Source of the DNA: Ligula intestinalis
Lineage: Eukaryota > Platyhelminthes > Cestoda > Diphyllobothriidea > Diphyllobothriidae
Assembly (NCBI GenBank): GCA_036362985.1
Contig: JAYGXS010000005.1
Coordinates: 30,941,439 to 31,005,438, forward strand
Length of the DNA: 64,000 bases
Reading direction: 5' to 3'
The position numbers and the translations under genes are program-made. The notes beneath the pieces are model-generated. The model was not told the origin of the DNA. It saw nothing but the letters and a program-made list of their open reading frames with translations, and searched no databases. This document shows positions 23,103 to 34,940 of this stretch, in pieces. Position 1 is the first letter of the stretch. The number at the start of each line of letters is the position of its first letter.

Positions 23103-23400
23103 TATATGCTTGTAACAAAGATCAGGGAAAGGCGGTTGTTGTTTGGGATTGCGCTCCCATAACAAATGCCGAGCATGGGTGCGGTGGGGGGGGGGGGGGG
23201 GGGGGGTAGCACGCGTAGGTACAGGCCCGCACTGCACCTGATCCGCCACCAGGTAGTCTTGCCTCTGAGACGAAGAAGAAGAGTCGATCGCTGGCACAAT
23301 ACGCTTATTCACCTGACGTTTCGACATCCGTCGCGGATTCATCATCAGAAACATGAGTAGGAAACAGTTGTAGAAAACGAGACTACAGTAGGTTAATGTT
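23100..23400 (-). mobile_element. Penelope-type terminal region, family 1
   Basis: Includes GCGCTCCCATAACAAATGCCG, ACGCGTAGGTACAGGC and an AAGAAGAAGAGTCGATCGCTGG block, then the stem-loop and GAAACGTCAGG box (minus strand, 23348-23312). The CGCTCCC, ACGCGTAGGTACAGGC and GCACC blocks recur about 535 bases on (23678-23800), so two partial copies lie in tandem. The CGATCGCTG/AAGAAGA words also flank coding relics of Penelope elements at 24.1 and 56.5 kb, which is why this is assigned to that group. Confidence 0.6.
23186..23206 (+). repeat. G21 homopolymer
   Basis: Twenty-one consecutive G. The copy of this block at about 23705 has no such run, so it is an expansion specific to this copy or a sequencing/assembly artefact. 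G-quadruplex formation is possible. Confidence 0.95.
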
Positions 23401-23539
23401 CTGGCTAGTGTCTACTGCCCATTGCCGAATTCTGGGCAGTACCAAATTCTGTCCCTACTGCAACCAACCAGTGCTCGTCCAATTTTATCATATAGCTACT
23501 AAGGGTCATCCTAGGATCGGTAAATTTGTATGAATGTTA

Positions 23540-23830
23540 TTCTATTCTCATTCTCTGCGTCTATGAATGTCAAGCTTTAGTTTGATGATGGCAGAAGTGT
23601 CCCCTAAACGGGCGGCGGGGTGGACGCTCTGTAGCAACGCGGGGGGAGGTCTTATCAGGCTACGGCAGGCGTCATCGGTGCTGCGCTCCCATAATAAATA
23701 CCGAACATTTGAAGGGACTGGGGCCACGGAAGCACGCGTAGGTACAGGCTCGTGTCGTACCATCTATCCGCGCACCATCAGGCCTCCGTTCTTCTTCTGT
23801 CCAGATGTCCGACCAAGGTAGGGAAGGGGA
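23540..23830 (-). mobile_element. Second, partial Penelope-type terminal region
   Basis: Shares the CGCTCCCATAAtAAATaCCGA and ACGCGTAGGTACAGGC blocks with 23143-23225 but extends through a GC-rich stretch (GGGCGGCGGGG at 23610) not present there. No coding sequence. Confidence 0.45.
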
Positions 23831-24039
23831 ACAGCGAGTGAGATAGATGCAGCGAAAGCCTATTCTCACTACAATCCAGCTCAACCACTCTGTTGTGGAA
23901 CAAACAGTGGACATAGTCCAAACTGACGGTCAAACCATCAGGTGGCGGAGTTCACAAATCAGTTGGTATACTCATCTCACTTGCTGGTATCTGATGAATG
24001 AATAGTCTGAACAAAGCCTGACTATACCGGTTGGTAGAG

Positions 24040-24850
24040 AAAATAAAACGGTTGTCAGGGGGGGGTCGGGGTCAAAATCTGATCGGCCGAGGTGATAAGC
24101 CGCTGGCTGCCAATAGAGGAGAATATGCGAGTTCCAGGAAGCAGTTCAGAAGAAGAAGATGCGATCACTGGAACAAGGACTTTATTTTCCTGACGTTTCG
24201 GATTCCCTCGGGAATCTTTAATCATAGATAATTGTAGGAAAGTCAGAGCCATGCGCAAATAAGGGAATCCAAAACCTCAGGAAAATAAAACCCATGTTCT
24301 AGTGATCGCATCTTATTCTTCTGAAGCTGCTGGCTGTTGGATAAGCAGCTTTTGCCCATAGTAACCGCGGCGCCGCGACGAAAATATTTTAGGAGCACAG
24401 GAACGGTCGACGTAGCCTGATGGCAGCCACTTCTGCCGTAGCCAAAAGACGCGGCCAAAGAAATTTTGAATAGCTTGAGGGTACCTTATAAATCTCTAGG
24501 AGGGCCTCTTTGGACTCCACGCAATGGTTTGAGTCAACGAGGTGCGCTAGAATGGGATTATTTATACCCTTTAGTTGGCCCCTTCCTTACCATGCTGGAA
24601 TGCGTGCTCGAACTCTTTTGGATAAACGCCGGCTCGTACGACCAATGTATTATGCGCACACAGATAAATGAATATGTGCACATAAAGGTGGTCTGGGCTG
24701 GCAGTTTGTCCTTGATCTCTCCGTATAGGGTGGGAATATTCGAGAACAGTACATGGGCGTTGGCTGCTGGGAAAGCGGTTGCTACAGCTTGACTCAGGCG
24801 CCTTCTCAGAAGTTCACTGGGTCCGTCCCCCGCATAGTTTATTTACTTAA
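24040..24850 (-). mobile_element. Penelope-like element relic: end of RT and GIY-YIG domain plus terminal repeat
   Basis: On the minus strand 24840-24440 reads SELLRRRLSQAVATAFPAAN, HVLFSNIPTL, then TTFMCTYSFIC and, after a one-base shift, YIGRT, aligning with the intact endonuclease at 11625-12791. Several stops and shifts follow. Downstream (24340-24040) lies the terminal sequence, with the 24189-24227 stem-loop and GAAACGTCAGG box. Only the 3' part is present, as expected for 5' truncation. Confidence 0.8.
24110..24340. repeat. Head-to-head Penelope termini (degenerate palindrome)
   Basis: The left arm contains CAGAAGAAGAAGATGCGATC and CCTGACGTTTCGGATTCCC. The right arm, 24240-24340, carries their complements in reverse order with about 25% divergence (GGGAATCCAAAACCTCAGG, GTGATCGCATCTTATTCTTC). 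Confidence 0.65.
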
Positions 24851-24999
24851 TTACCATAGAAATGTGAGGGCTTGACGCGAATTTATTGAAAACTAACGTA
24901 TGTCCACCAATTCATCTTCTGCATTTTTCAATGGGGATTTTCGCAAAATTAAAGCCTGGCTAGTTTAGGCTTTGGATTTACTTTTTTACATCAGACTAA

Positions 25000-26700
25000 A
25001 CCAGTTCAACATTAAAAATCTGAACGCAAAAACGCAGTTCTAGTATTTAAAATAGTTTGCGGGTTCTGCATCACTGTGGGCGACATAAGTAAGTGAAAAT
25101 TGCCCTATTGGTGCGGCGAAACTGCAAGAAACTTATGTCAACACATTATGACATCCGACAGAAGTATGTTCTTTTTTAAAAGGTAACATCTACATTTTAA
25201 AAACTTCACAAAAAGTTGGCCTTGCATGTGCCTTTGCGTTTGAACTTGATGTTTGCAGACACTCATCGTCTGCTTGCGGCAATGCAGATAGTTGCAGAAG
25301 CTTTCTAAGACGTGCTGCAATATCATGCTAGATCCCAACGCGCCCCCTCTAAACATTCTCTGAGGGCAAGGAGTTTTAAAAAACGTCGTCCTCGAGGGGA
25401 AATATGTTCATTGTCTGCTGGTTTTAACACAGTTTTGATTAGTTCAGCCATGTTGCAAAAACTGATTGACAATTGCAGAGGATAATGAAAGACCACTGAT
25501 TAACTGCCCAGAGGTAGTCCATGCAGTCTTAACTGGCCCTGAATTCAACTGTATCGTCTGCGTGGACTGAGGGTTGCTAGGGATGCGAAGATAAGAAGAA
25601 CATTCCGTAGTTCTTGTCTCCTTTCGGAGTTTTGAGGAGCAAATTTTTAAGTGTGACTGTAGTGGCATATAGGTAGGCGCTGACATCTCCGACAAATTGT
25701 GTGCAGTGTTTACAGTTGTTTGCTAATGGATCAGATTACTCAGGTTGACAATAGTCATGATTGGTTAAGGAATAGCTTATGCATAATTCTCAAACATTTG
25801 CAAACCGAACCAAACTGAAACAAAAAACGACCGTTAGACAGTTATATTCTTTTTAATGATTTTCTAATACAGTGTCTTTTCACATTTTCTTTAAAATGCG
25901 CATTAAATAACTAAACCGCTTGTTGTAGAACGCTGCAACCGCTTTAAGTAGTTAAGTTGAGGGAAATGCTAACTTCATGCTTTTAAGCCCTCTGCAAGTA
26001 TGTCAATTTTGAAGCCTTTTTGGAGCTTCCCTCGTGGCTCAATATTATCGCTTTCTAAAAGGCTACCTACAGTGTATAAGCCGTGATCAATGTCATAGTT
26101 CGAAGAGCAGGGAAATAAACTTTGAACTTAAGAGAAGGTGTGCAGCATGTGATTCAAGGATCTTAGGAAAATGGGAGAATTTTGTTATTTTTTAAAGTAA
26201 TAAACGATTCTTAGAAGAAGTCTCCCCTCGGTCCAAGACAGCATATAAGAAAAGACATGGTATCTTTCTAAAACATCAAAAACCATATGAATGAGTTCTA
26301 GCAAACAGAATTAAAAAATTCTAAACCGAGCAAGCACACATGATAATTAAATCAACATTTTGCACGGAGTCTAATATATGCATGGTTTGTCGAAACAATT
26401 CGTTTTAAAATCAACAAACCATATTTAGTGTTAGAGATTTATTTAAGGAATTCCTTCAATTTAAATAATTTGTATGAAGGTTCAGGCATATGGTGTTATT
26501 GACAAATATAGAAGGAACATCACACAGCATAACTGTATAAGGCAGTTAAAAGTTTCAAAAACCAAAAAATAAACTCATTTCCCAATAATTTTTCATTCCC
26601 TCAGAGGAGAGCTCTAACCTTGACAAGACACAGATAAATTCAGCTGAATTATTATTTGTTTCTTCATATGACGTCGTGAACATCATTTATTAGGTTGCAA
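25000..26700. other. AT-rich region, nothing assigned
   Basis: No open frame of note, no repeat recognised, no strong splice context on either strand. Confidence 0.4.
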
Positions 26701-26703
26701 TTC

Positions 26704-27587
26704 TACAATATGGTCTAGAATTCGTGTACCACGCCAGCTTTTTAACGAAATTCTTTCTGAACGCAAGCAAACCTTATGCATTTGAAAAATTTCCTACTTA
26801 TGTAGTATGCATTCTTATCATTGATTTTGAATGCCTTCATAAATTTAAATCTATTTTATGAAAATATAAACGAAAAATTATTTCTCGTACTCGTTTGGTA
26901 GGAAATTACACCTTCTCAATTTTTTATACTTAAAGAAACGGTGTGTTTCGGTTTTAAAAAAGTTTCTACAGTGCCGAATGATTTTTAAATTCATAGGCCG
27001 CTACATTTGAATTCAAGTCTTACAAACTTCGTGCTGTGTACATCCTGTTTAAGAAAAATTACGTTTTCACCTGTGGTTTGAGGAAAAAGTCATCCGGTTC
27101 TCATAGAATATTGCAACAGATGTGGGGCATGCTGTTTACATTATAAGCAGTACTACTAAATTGACAGATGTGAGGTTTAATTAATGAACACCTCACAATC
27201 GTAAAAAAGGTCACATTTGGAAACCTTTTTTAAACCAAAGTCACCCTTTTTTAAGTATAAAATGTTAAGAAGGCGTAATTTCCTACCAAACGAGTGTATA
27301 AAATATTTTTAGATTATGTTTTCCATAGAATATATTTGAATTGATGGTGGTGGTCAAAATCAATGATACAATTGCATACTACTTAAGTAGTCAATTCTCA
27401 CGGTACATACGTTTTTTTGGCGGTTAGAAGGAAGCTCGTTAAAAGGCCTGCATCCTATCGTGACTGAAGTGACTTCAGAATAGACTACACATAATCACTA
27501 TAAGAACCTTACGCAATGCTGATTAGCGAAAGAGGATCAATCTTTCGTATATGTCGGCATGGTACGGGAATTTTAGGCCGTACTGTA
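26704..27587. mobile_element. Foldback DNA element copy FB1
   Basis: Long terminal inverted repeats: 26704-26960 and about 27200-27587. Shared landmarks are the outer TACAGTAcGGCCTAAAATTC end, ACTTAAGTAGTATGC, ATCATTGATTTTGA, CTCGTTTGGTAGGAAATTAC and ACTTAAAGAAACGGT; the left arm lacks roughly 115 bases of the outer part. The middle has no transposase. The same family occurs at 52642-53400 and 56220-58145. The ends and the TA at the border suggest Tc1/mariner/pogo-type mobilisation; that assignment is inference. Confidence 0.75.
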
Positions 27588-27739
27588 TGAGAAAAAAGCA
27601 ACTTAACTGCTTTGCAAATAACATGCTAAAAAGCTGTGACACACCACCCATTATGAATTCTTCCGCCCACTTTTCGCGGAGACACACAGAGAGAAGAGTA
27701 GTTTGTCACAGCTATGATGTGTGTTCAGCTACCGCGGAT

Positions 27740-28080
27740 AAAATTGCTACTCAGACCTGTGGTTATGGCTCAGTAGTCGTGATGGGGAGTTTCCCCTTGG
27801 GGCAGACCGGGGTGCGTACTAGTCGGGCGACTGGACGGCCGAGCGGACGCAGGCCGTCCTTGTTGTCCTGAGTGCGCAGGCATCTCCGGGCGCCACCGCC
27901 CAACGAAAACAACAGTGACCAAATCAGCTCACCCTCGTATACACACACTCTTTTCCGGTTACCAGGCAACGCACCGCCGCTAGTCATCCCTAGCCTACCC
28001 AAAAGTGGAAACAGGAATCTGCGATTTCGCCCCAGGCTGACGCATCTCGCGCGCAAAAGCCCGCGCTATGTCATTTGTTG
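27740..28080. other. GC-rich island, origin unknown
   Basis: Markedly GC-richer than its surroundings, open in several frames on both strands, with CGGGCGACTGGACGGCCGAG and GGCGCCACCGCCC. It may be the 5' untranslated part of a retroelement or a CpG-rich promoter upstream of the 28322 model. Confidence 0.3.
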
Positions 28081-28321
28081 TAGGCGTCCACTGAAGTGTA
28101 TTACAGTAAGTGAAAGTTTTCTCTGCTCCGAAAAGGTGGTCCTTTCGGCGCTGGCAATGATCTAGCACTGCTATTACCTGATGTGCGGCAGCATTTTGCG
28201 AAACACAATTTGAGGTAGACAAACACACCCACGACTGAGACACGGACAGCCTTATTCGCCTGAATAACCATCACTGCTATTTCCGAGACTAGTAGAAGTG
28301 AGCAGCTCTACAGGAGATCCA

Positions 28322-30010
28322 ATGGATTATTTAGACAAGACTGAGGGTGGAATCACAGGCCGGTTGCAAAAGTGAGTCGAGTTGTCATTTTCTTTGTTTT
28401 AACATGAACTAAAGCGCACGGACGGTCCTTTATTTTCAAAGACTCACACAACATTTCTGTGTATCTGCAAATAAGACAGGTTGGCAAGTAGTTCAGGAGT
28501 AGATAGTATCGTATTATTTATACATCATTAAGCAGCCGGATGTCAATAAGAGATTTGGAAGATCAAATGCATATGCATTGTAGATAAAAGTTGCTTTTAA
28601 TCGTTATAGGGGAACACTTAGTTTCCTTTATGTTCCCTTCAAAAACTGGCTGTCGCATGATCAGGAAGAATAAAAGTTAACCTTCGAAATTTAATTTCCC
28701 TTCATTATGTCGATGCTGTTAGGTGCTAGTAGGTAGAGCCAATNNNNNNNNNNCATCCGAATGAGTATGCTTACTCAATAACCGATTGACTGGCTGCCTT
28801 CACCCTGGCCAAATGAATACTTTCTATGGAGGAGGTTTAGGAATGATTTGATTTTTACGTCCTTATGAGAGTATTACTGAACGCTACGCCAAACAAATAA
28901 GCTTCAACTGCTGTTCGGGTAGAATTCTACACTCAGGGACAGTTTTCTACTATAATGTTCTTCCGTATATAAATTGAAAATGGCAGTGGTTTTCTGTTTA
29001 CATTTTTTATGTGTTTCTGTAGGTTTTAATGACTTTATGTTACTGTTCTACTTTCACTCTGAAATAAAAACACACAAACTGACGCAGTAAGCATCGGAGT
29101 TTTAAAAAATTCAGTGAGCCAGCCCCATAGTTAGCTGGGTGTGTTTTATGAAATGAAATTTTAGAAACTGTTAAGATAGTTAAGGTAACTTTAAAACAGG
29201 CCGGTAAAATATTACAAAGCCGGGTTTGATTAACTTCTTAAGTTAGACTACCATTCATCTTTATTATTTTTTCAGGCTTCTGACCTTTTTTCTAATGTTT
29301 CTGTGAGCAGTATTTTCATTCACCATTGCCACGAGATTCTTCCGCTGAATTGTGGCTCTATATTCGCACAAAGATTGTGAGAAGTGAAGTCCTTCACAGT
29401 TCTTCGGGTCTGTTATGCAATCATTTTAAACGCCAGTTTTGCAATAATGGCCATTCATTGCACAACAGCAATAAAAGTTAACAACTCAGTCCGTATTAAA
29501 ATACATTTGGGTGAAAAGGTCCATAGGAATTTATCCTTGGGCCGCCTGGGAGAAGATACTTATATTAAAAAAACTACTTGCAAATTCTCGATAGGTTGAA
29601 TTTACACCTATTTAAACACTTATTGGATTATATAAGACAATGGGTGTTATTCGAATAATTTCCTTGGTCTATAGGCTTCCTGTTCAGTCTTTTCGTCCTT
29701 TGAGCAGCTTTTTGACCTACGTTTTAGTTCAGTAAAAAATAACAAGTGGTTTCAATTTCTTTCACATTGCGTAGTTATCGCGTACTTTTACCGCTAGTAG
29801 CGTGCGCAAACATTTCACTCACCTAAAATCAAAAATTCAGTAAGTATATTTGGCTGGGGGACTTTTGTCGTTGGATGGTCCTACGATAAATGTTTACCAA
29901 CATTTTATTTCAGGCCTCCCAACCACAGACACTCAATTAGCGGATCAGAACAAGTAGTTAATATCAACTTTAAGGTATCAATGAAGTCAAAATGTACTCT
30001 GAGATCGTAA
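28322..30010 (+). CDS. Hypothetical 57-residue protein, three short exons
   Basis: Exons 28322-28371 (ATG, MDYLDKTEGGITGRLQ; donor GTGAGT), 29276-29302 (acceptor TTATTTTTTCAG, hydrophobic LLTFFLMF, donor GTGAGC) and 29914-30010 (acceptor TTTATTTCAG, PPNHRHSISGSEQ, TAA). Phases agree throughout. The short exon would add a membrane segment. All exons are short enough to be open by chance and the first intron spans the N gap, so this is a weak model; the strong splice signals are the main support. Confidence 0.28.
28744..28753. other. Assembly gap (10 N)
   Basis: Ten undetermined bases, probably a scaffold join of arbitrary length. Confidence 0.99.
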
Positions 30011-30069
30011 TAGTAGGGGAAAATTGATTCCAAGGTTGTAAGCCAGAAGGATAAAGGGCGTTCACCGAG

Positions 30070-30385
30070 AAAGGTTTATTTGTGACCTGACATTCCGGAT
30101 AGTTATCTCGTCTATCCAGCTTCAGAGAGTGAATATTCTGGCTCCTGGCTCTCGTTATATGCCTCTGCGAGCAGTCACAACGCAGAGCGGAGCGCAAGGG
30201 ACGGTTACCAGGCGGTTGTTACGGCGAGCCGTTACCACCTAGAGACGCAACTTATGCAGAGCGGCTCGAACTGGATTGGCAGACTACGCCCGCGGACGAA
30301 AGGAGCGGTACATAACGAGAGCTAGGAGTAAGAGTATTCACTCTCTGAGGATGGATAGACGAGATAAATGTCCAAAACGTACAAT
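30070..30385. repeat. Head-to-head Penelope-type termini, family 3
   Basis: Left arm 30080-30175 and right arm 30300-30385 are inverted copies (shared TATCTCGTCTATCCA, CAGAGAGTGAATA and GCTCTCGTTAT blocks). Each arm carries the stem GGATAG with the box GGAATGTCAGG or AAAACGT, the same layout as the 24.2 and 63.3 kb ends. The 120-base centre is GC-rich. Confidence 0.65.
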
Positions 30386-31451
30386 GAGAAGTTATGTTAG
30401 GCGTTCTATCCCCTTCTGAGTATAGATTGTAGTTTTGTCTTTGGATTTTTGCAAGCCAGTTCTTCAATAAATACTAGAACAGAGTACGAAGAATTATTTT
30501 GTGATGTTTCAGCAGTATAGGTATATTTTGACGGCACAAAACTGTCCTTCCAATTGTTCAGCTTAACGTATGACCAATTTAAGCTGACGATCTTGACATT
30601 CCGACGCTAAACTAATGCTAAATGGCTTCAATACATGGCATATGCATTAACGCATGATTGATTAAGTGACCAATATCGCGTTCAGCTTTGGAAGTTGTAT
30701 TCATATTTAGTAACAGAACCAGGCTATTTGCTGTTTTTTGATTGTCAGTAGCAAGGCAAAATATTGTAGCTGCGCGATCTAAAATGTGCATTTTTTAAAA
30801 TAAAGATTAGAGTGCACGACTTCTCACGTTTTATTTTATACAGAACTATACTCAATAATAGATCAGTCAGTAAGAAGCAATAACCAAAGTGAAATCGGTA
30901 AACAGTTAGAGATAAGAACAACATAAGGAAATATTACCTATCCGGTGGTCGTTGTTGTGCCTCGTGGCGATACGGAAACGGCAGCAGGTCGGTAAGGAGA
31001 ATGAGCCCAACTCTGGATGTGCATGAAGTTGATTCGGTAGGAGTTAACCATTGGTGCTGAGAAAGTAGATGCTGTAGTGTCCATTCAGCCCAACTAACGG
31101 TGACCTTTAGCAACTAGGAAAAGAAAGGGTTTATTAACTGCGCCAAATAACTAGGACTCAAAGGCAAGAAGTAAAAGTGATTGACAGCGGCAACAAAATG
31201 CAGGCTAACAAACACTTCCTTAAAAAAAGCACAAAACTTGATTCAAACCTGTTCGAATACTAAACCATCGTAAAATGTATGCTAAAAACATGGAGATGGA
31301 TGGGTCCTGTTGCCACTAATGACTGGATATGTAAAAGTGTAGGTCTCCAACTGGTCATATTTACTCGTCTCCCGTAAGTTAACATATTTATTCTGTGTTT
31401 TCTCCAAAATTCCCTGGATAAAAACCTAGATGGGCCTAGCTATTGATAAAT

Positions 31452-31800
31452 CAGAATCAGAGTTTTTCACAATTGGGTCAACTAAATTAAGCAAATCAGC
31501 CAAACCCCCTTAACAATTAAGTCAGTCTAATAGTCATTCTGGTGGATTCTAGATAATTGCTTAGGCAATCCTGCTTGGGCAGTCGGCTCGCTGTTCTGTA
31601 TTGGTGAATCCCATACCAGCGGTAAGATGGGCGGGTAAAATCGATCTAAGTGGGATTAAATTCACGTGCACACGGCACGTCTCGTAGCTGAATCGGAAGA
31701 GCGTTGGCTGCGCGAAAGCCTTCTCTGCTATGTGGGTTCAACTCCCGCTGAGGGCGCGAGTTTTTTCCTAATTGAATTAACTAAATCAGAAGCAAGTAAG
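31452..31800 (+). repeat. tRNA-derived SINE with box A and box B, two tails
   Basis: 31680-31757 has TAGCTGAATCGGAAGAGCG (box A-like) and GGGTTCAACTCCCG (box B). The acceptor stem mispairs and the anticodon region is irregular, so this is not a functional tRNA. The AGAGTTTTTCACAATTGGGT tail at 31455 matches the SINE tail at 22988-23102. Confidence 0.6.
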
Positions 31801-32584
31801 ATTTAAAATGCCCGGATAAGGATACTTGATGTTGTGGATTTACATGCTTTGGTAGCGGCCATGGGTTTCGACGGTGTCCACAGTGTGCTCCATAGTAGGA
31901 TGGCGAAGGGATGTTGAATTGCGCTGAATTATTGTGAGCATAGACTCACGAGAATTTATCTCTGTCTCTTTTCCTCTCCCCACCTGGGCCTAGTGTCAAG
32001 ACAGAGTCAAGAAGATCGGAGGTAATAGAGGATGCAGGCCCACGAACTGTTGGCCATTATTACCAGAAAACCACAGCAAAGTTGGGGTAGCGGCTTGGTT
32101 GTCAGCTGAAGGGAACTGCCATAAAGACCACATTAAGAAAGAGCCATTGTAGTCTGCTTCTCAGTCCGGTAGCTCCCTTTACCACACCAAAACACACACT
32201 GGAATGATGGCGCAGTCCCGTCACTTGACAACCCTCCAAGCCACGGATTTTTAGCGCAGCGTGATAGCTTCAAGCACACCAGCTGTTTTATAGTGGGGAG
32301 AAAGCGACTATTGGTCGACCTCATTCTTTCCTTCACCTCCAGTATCGGACCATATCCGAGCCGGTAAGTTGCCTAAGGAGACTGACATGACCAGCAAGCC
32401 CATCTGCGCACGCTACCGCACGACCTGGTTGGTTTGACACACACATCGGTATCTAAACAACCAGGGGTAAGTAGAAATGGTCACCTTCTGCCTCCTAGTC
32501 CGGTTATCAGCCACTTCACACACAACACACACTGGGTTGGTGGTGTGTCTGGTTATAGCGCCAATTGATAGTGCTAGACAGCAA

Positions 32585-32618
32585 AAAAGCTGGAACTGCA
32601 GAAAAGCTGGAACTGCAG
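32585..32618 (+). repeat. Perfect 17-base tandem duplication
   Basis: AAAAGCTGGAACTGCAG occurs twice in succession with the first five bases repeated once more. Confidence 0.9.
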
Positions 32619-33467
32619 AAAAGTCACAGAGTAATCATGCCAACACGATCACCGCTTTTGGCCGATCGGCGCAAATACCAATAAAAGAACTCATAATTTA
32701 GAAGATAGTTTTCAAATGCAATATGACCCTTATTGTTTCCATAATTTTGAGTATAAAGGATACTAGTTGAAGAAAAGACATACCTGGCACTGCTTGAAAT
32801 TTTATTCCCTCTTAAATTCAGTACTAAAGACCAACAACTAGGCAGAAACAGCGGCAGTTATATTTGTAATTTGTCCGTCCATCATCAGCCTCTAGACTAT
32901 CCGGCTTTGCGGGCTGCTCATTTGACCACTGTAAACGAGGAACATAATTAACAGCACCATCATTAGGATCTATTGAGGATGATAAAGCAAAATAAAAAGG
33001 TTTTTAAACGGCTTTTCGGCTTTAAATATGGGATTTTGTGTGGCAGCCAGTGATCCGTAACATCCGTGCAATTGGAACAGCCGAGCATCCCTACCTGGAC
33101 CTTGACCTTTTCCGGACGCAGGGTACGGAGAATGAGGCCTTGATTCAACTGGTTTTTAGTTTTCGACTGTTTCTAAACGTGAAGGCCTAAATTTTCAATA
33201 TAACTGCCTGATGAGGACAAACGAAGCAGAAATTGTCGTTCCATCCGCATTCTTAACTTACTCTCGGTATGCCATGGCCTTCTTAAATTCCAGATGGGAA
33301 CCTTTAAGCAAACATTCTTAGCCGTGTTCCTTTCTGTCATTGGATAAGGGCAGAATCGCCTTCTAAGAGGACAACAAATCTTTTTTTGCAAAAACAGCAG
33401 ATAAAATGAGTCCCAGGAAGTAGTTCAGAGGGTATACACGTGCTCGCTGCAGCATGAACGTCATTTG

Positions 33468-33504
33468 CCTGATGTATCGGATTCACACTCAAACCCATCA
33501 CTAG
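33468..33504 (-). repeat. Degenerate Penelope-type terminal stem-loop
   Basis: Minus strand: TAGTGATGGGTTTG-loop-GTGAATCC then GATACATCAGG, an eroded version of the stem plus GAAACGTCAGG box. It is preceded on the plus strand (33413-33440) by CCAGGAAGTAGTTCAGAG, the flank seen beside the 24.1 kb terminus. Confidence 0.5.
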
Positions 33505-33621
33505 AGACAGCATCCCTCTGTGATGTTAGCTTTGGTGTCAACGCTCTTTATATACACTTTTTCAATCATACTGGAGTATTTATTTTGATTCATTTGAACA
33601 GACGTCATTTCGTATGACCAA

Positions 33622-33720
33622 TATATAGTGGAATCTCGGATAATGAGTTTAATCCGTTCCGGCACCGAGCTCGTCGTGTAAAACACTCGTCTTACGAAAC
33701 TCAGCCGATCGAACTATATA
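33622..33720 (+). mobile_element. Terminal fragment of a pogo/Tigger-type DNA transposon
   Basis: TATAGTGGAATCTCGGATAA followed by GAGTTTAATCCGTTCCGGCACC and GTAAAACACTCGTCTTACGAAAC resembles the ends of mariner/pogo elements inserted at TA. No matching opposite end or transposase was found nearby. Confidence 0.45.
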
Positions 33721-34940
33721 GGATCACTGATTGGCTGAAGGCGACCGAAAGCCCACACCCTGGGAAAAAGACTGAATGGCGGGCACAGGCACGCATACAC
33801 GTGCACTGACAGCTCCTTAACTGAGTGGAGGCTCATCAACCAAAGCAAAGTTTCTGCTAGTGGCTCGCTCGTTACCTGAAATGCTCGTAGATGGAACTGC
33901 TCGTCACCAGAGGCTTCACTGTACTCTGCCACATAGGGGTAAATGAAAGATTTAATACACAATGATGTGTTCTGGGTTAGCATTTCATTCTCAGCCTCTT
34001 CATTTAGGAGGTGTCCCCTGCTGGAAAGGTGCGAGATGTGGTTTGACCTAAGCAGCTTCCTAAGCGATCACTCGGTGGATCTCCTTGACGAATAACCTGT
34101 TTACCTCCTGTCTTTAGCACCGGGACTTTATTATTATTTCGCTCATGTTCAAAGCAGTGAATTTATCAGGATATCCGTTCTGGCAAATGTGATTCTAATG
34201 ATTTTTTGTTTTCCCTCAATGTCATCAATCTAGTAGATCCTACACACCCATCTTCTTCAGATAGCCGATGTAGTTGCTGCATGGCCCGAATCAAGTAGGC
34301 ACCAATTCGAATACTGTTCAGATTTTCGTAAGAGTCTATTATAGTTACCATCACGGAAGCCAAAACTCCAGAATCATGTAACACGGGACCAGTGGTAATT
34401 TTAATGGATTTAATTTTATGGCATTAATTGATTTAACTTAATTTATTTAGTATTGTATCTATTATTTTTGTTTTACTTCATTTTTTTCAAGTACTGTGCA
34501 CTTTTTCGCTGCTATATATTGGCTTTATGTAATAATTTTATCTTCTCTTTCCTCTTTCGTTTGCCATATTTCTTTTATTTTCCCTCCTGCGCCGCGTTAT
34601 GACTCATCCGTATAACACCTATTACCAGAGGTGACGTATTACAGAATTCTGAGGTTTTGGATTCCGCGGGGGTAAATATAATAGAATGTTAATCAATTCT
34701 TCTAGGCAGACGCCAACGTAGGATGGCCAAATTGTCTTTGGGATTTTCTAGCGAGAATGGTCGTAACATCTAATTCTGTCAACTGTTTGAAGCGTTATTT
34801 ATCAAACACAGACCGTCTTGTTTACCGTGCAGCAGTGTTATTTCCATACAATTAAAACACCTACTTTCTGCAAATGGCTAAACAGCACATTTTGTCGTTG
34901 CGTTATTAAAAACGATGCTTCTTTTGATGACGCCATAACG

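Noticed and set aside
30930..31110. Minus-strand frames of about 50-60 codons, one starting MDTTASTFSAP, next to a GTAATA
   Set aside because: Two frames are equally open and the protein-like one ends with TAG exactly at the donor; no partner exon was found.
31680..31757. Possible tRNA gene
   Set aside because: Boxes A and B are present, but the outer acceptor pairs mismatch and the variable region is too long; the flanks match a dispersed SINE.
34166..34384. 72-codon minus-strand frame with GAYLIRAMQQLHRLSEEDG
   Set aside because: Reads like protein but has no ATG at its start, no acceptor and no recognisable family, so it was not called.
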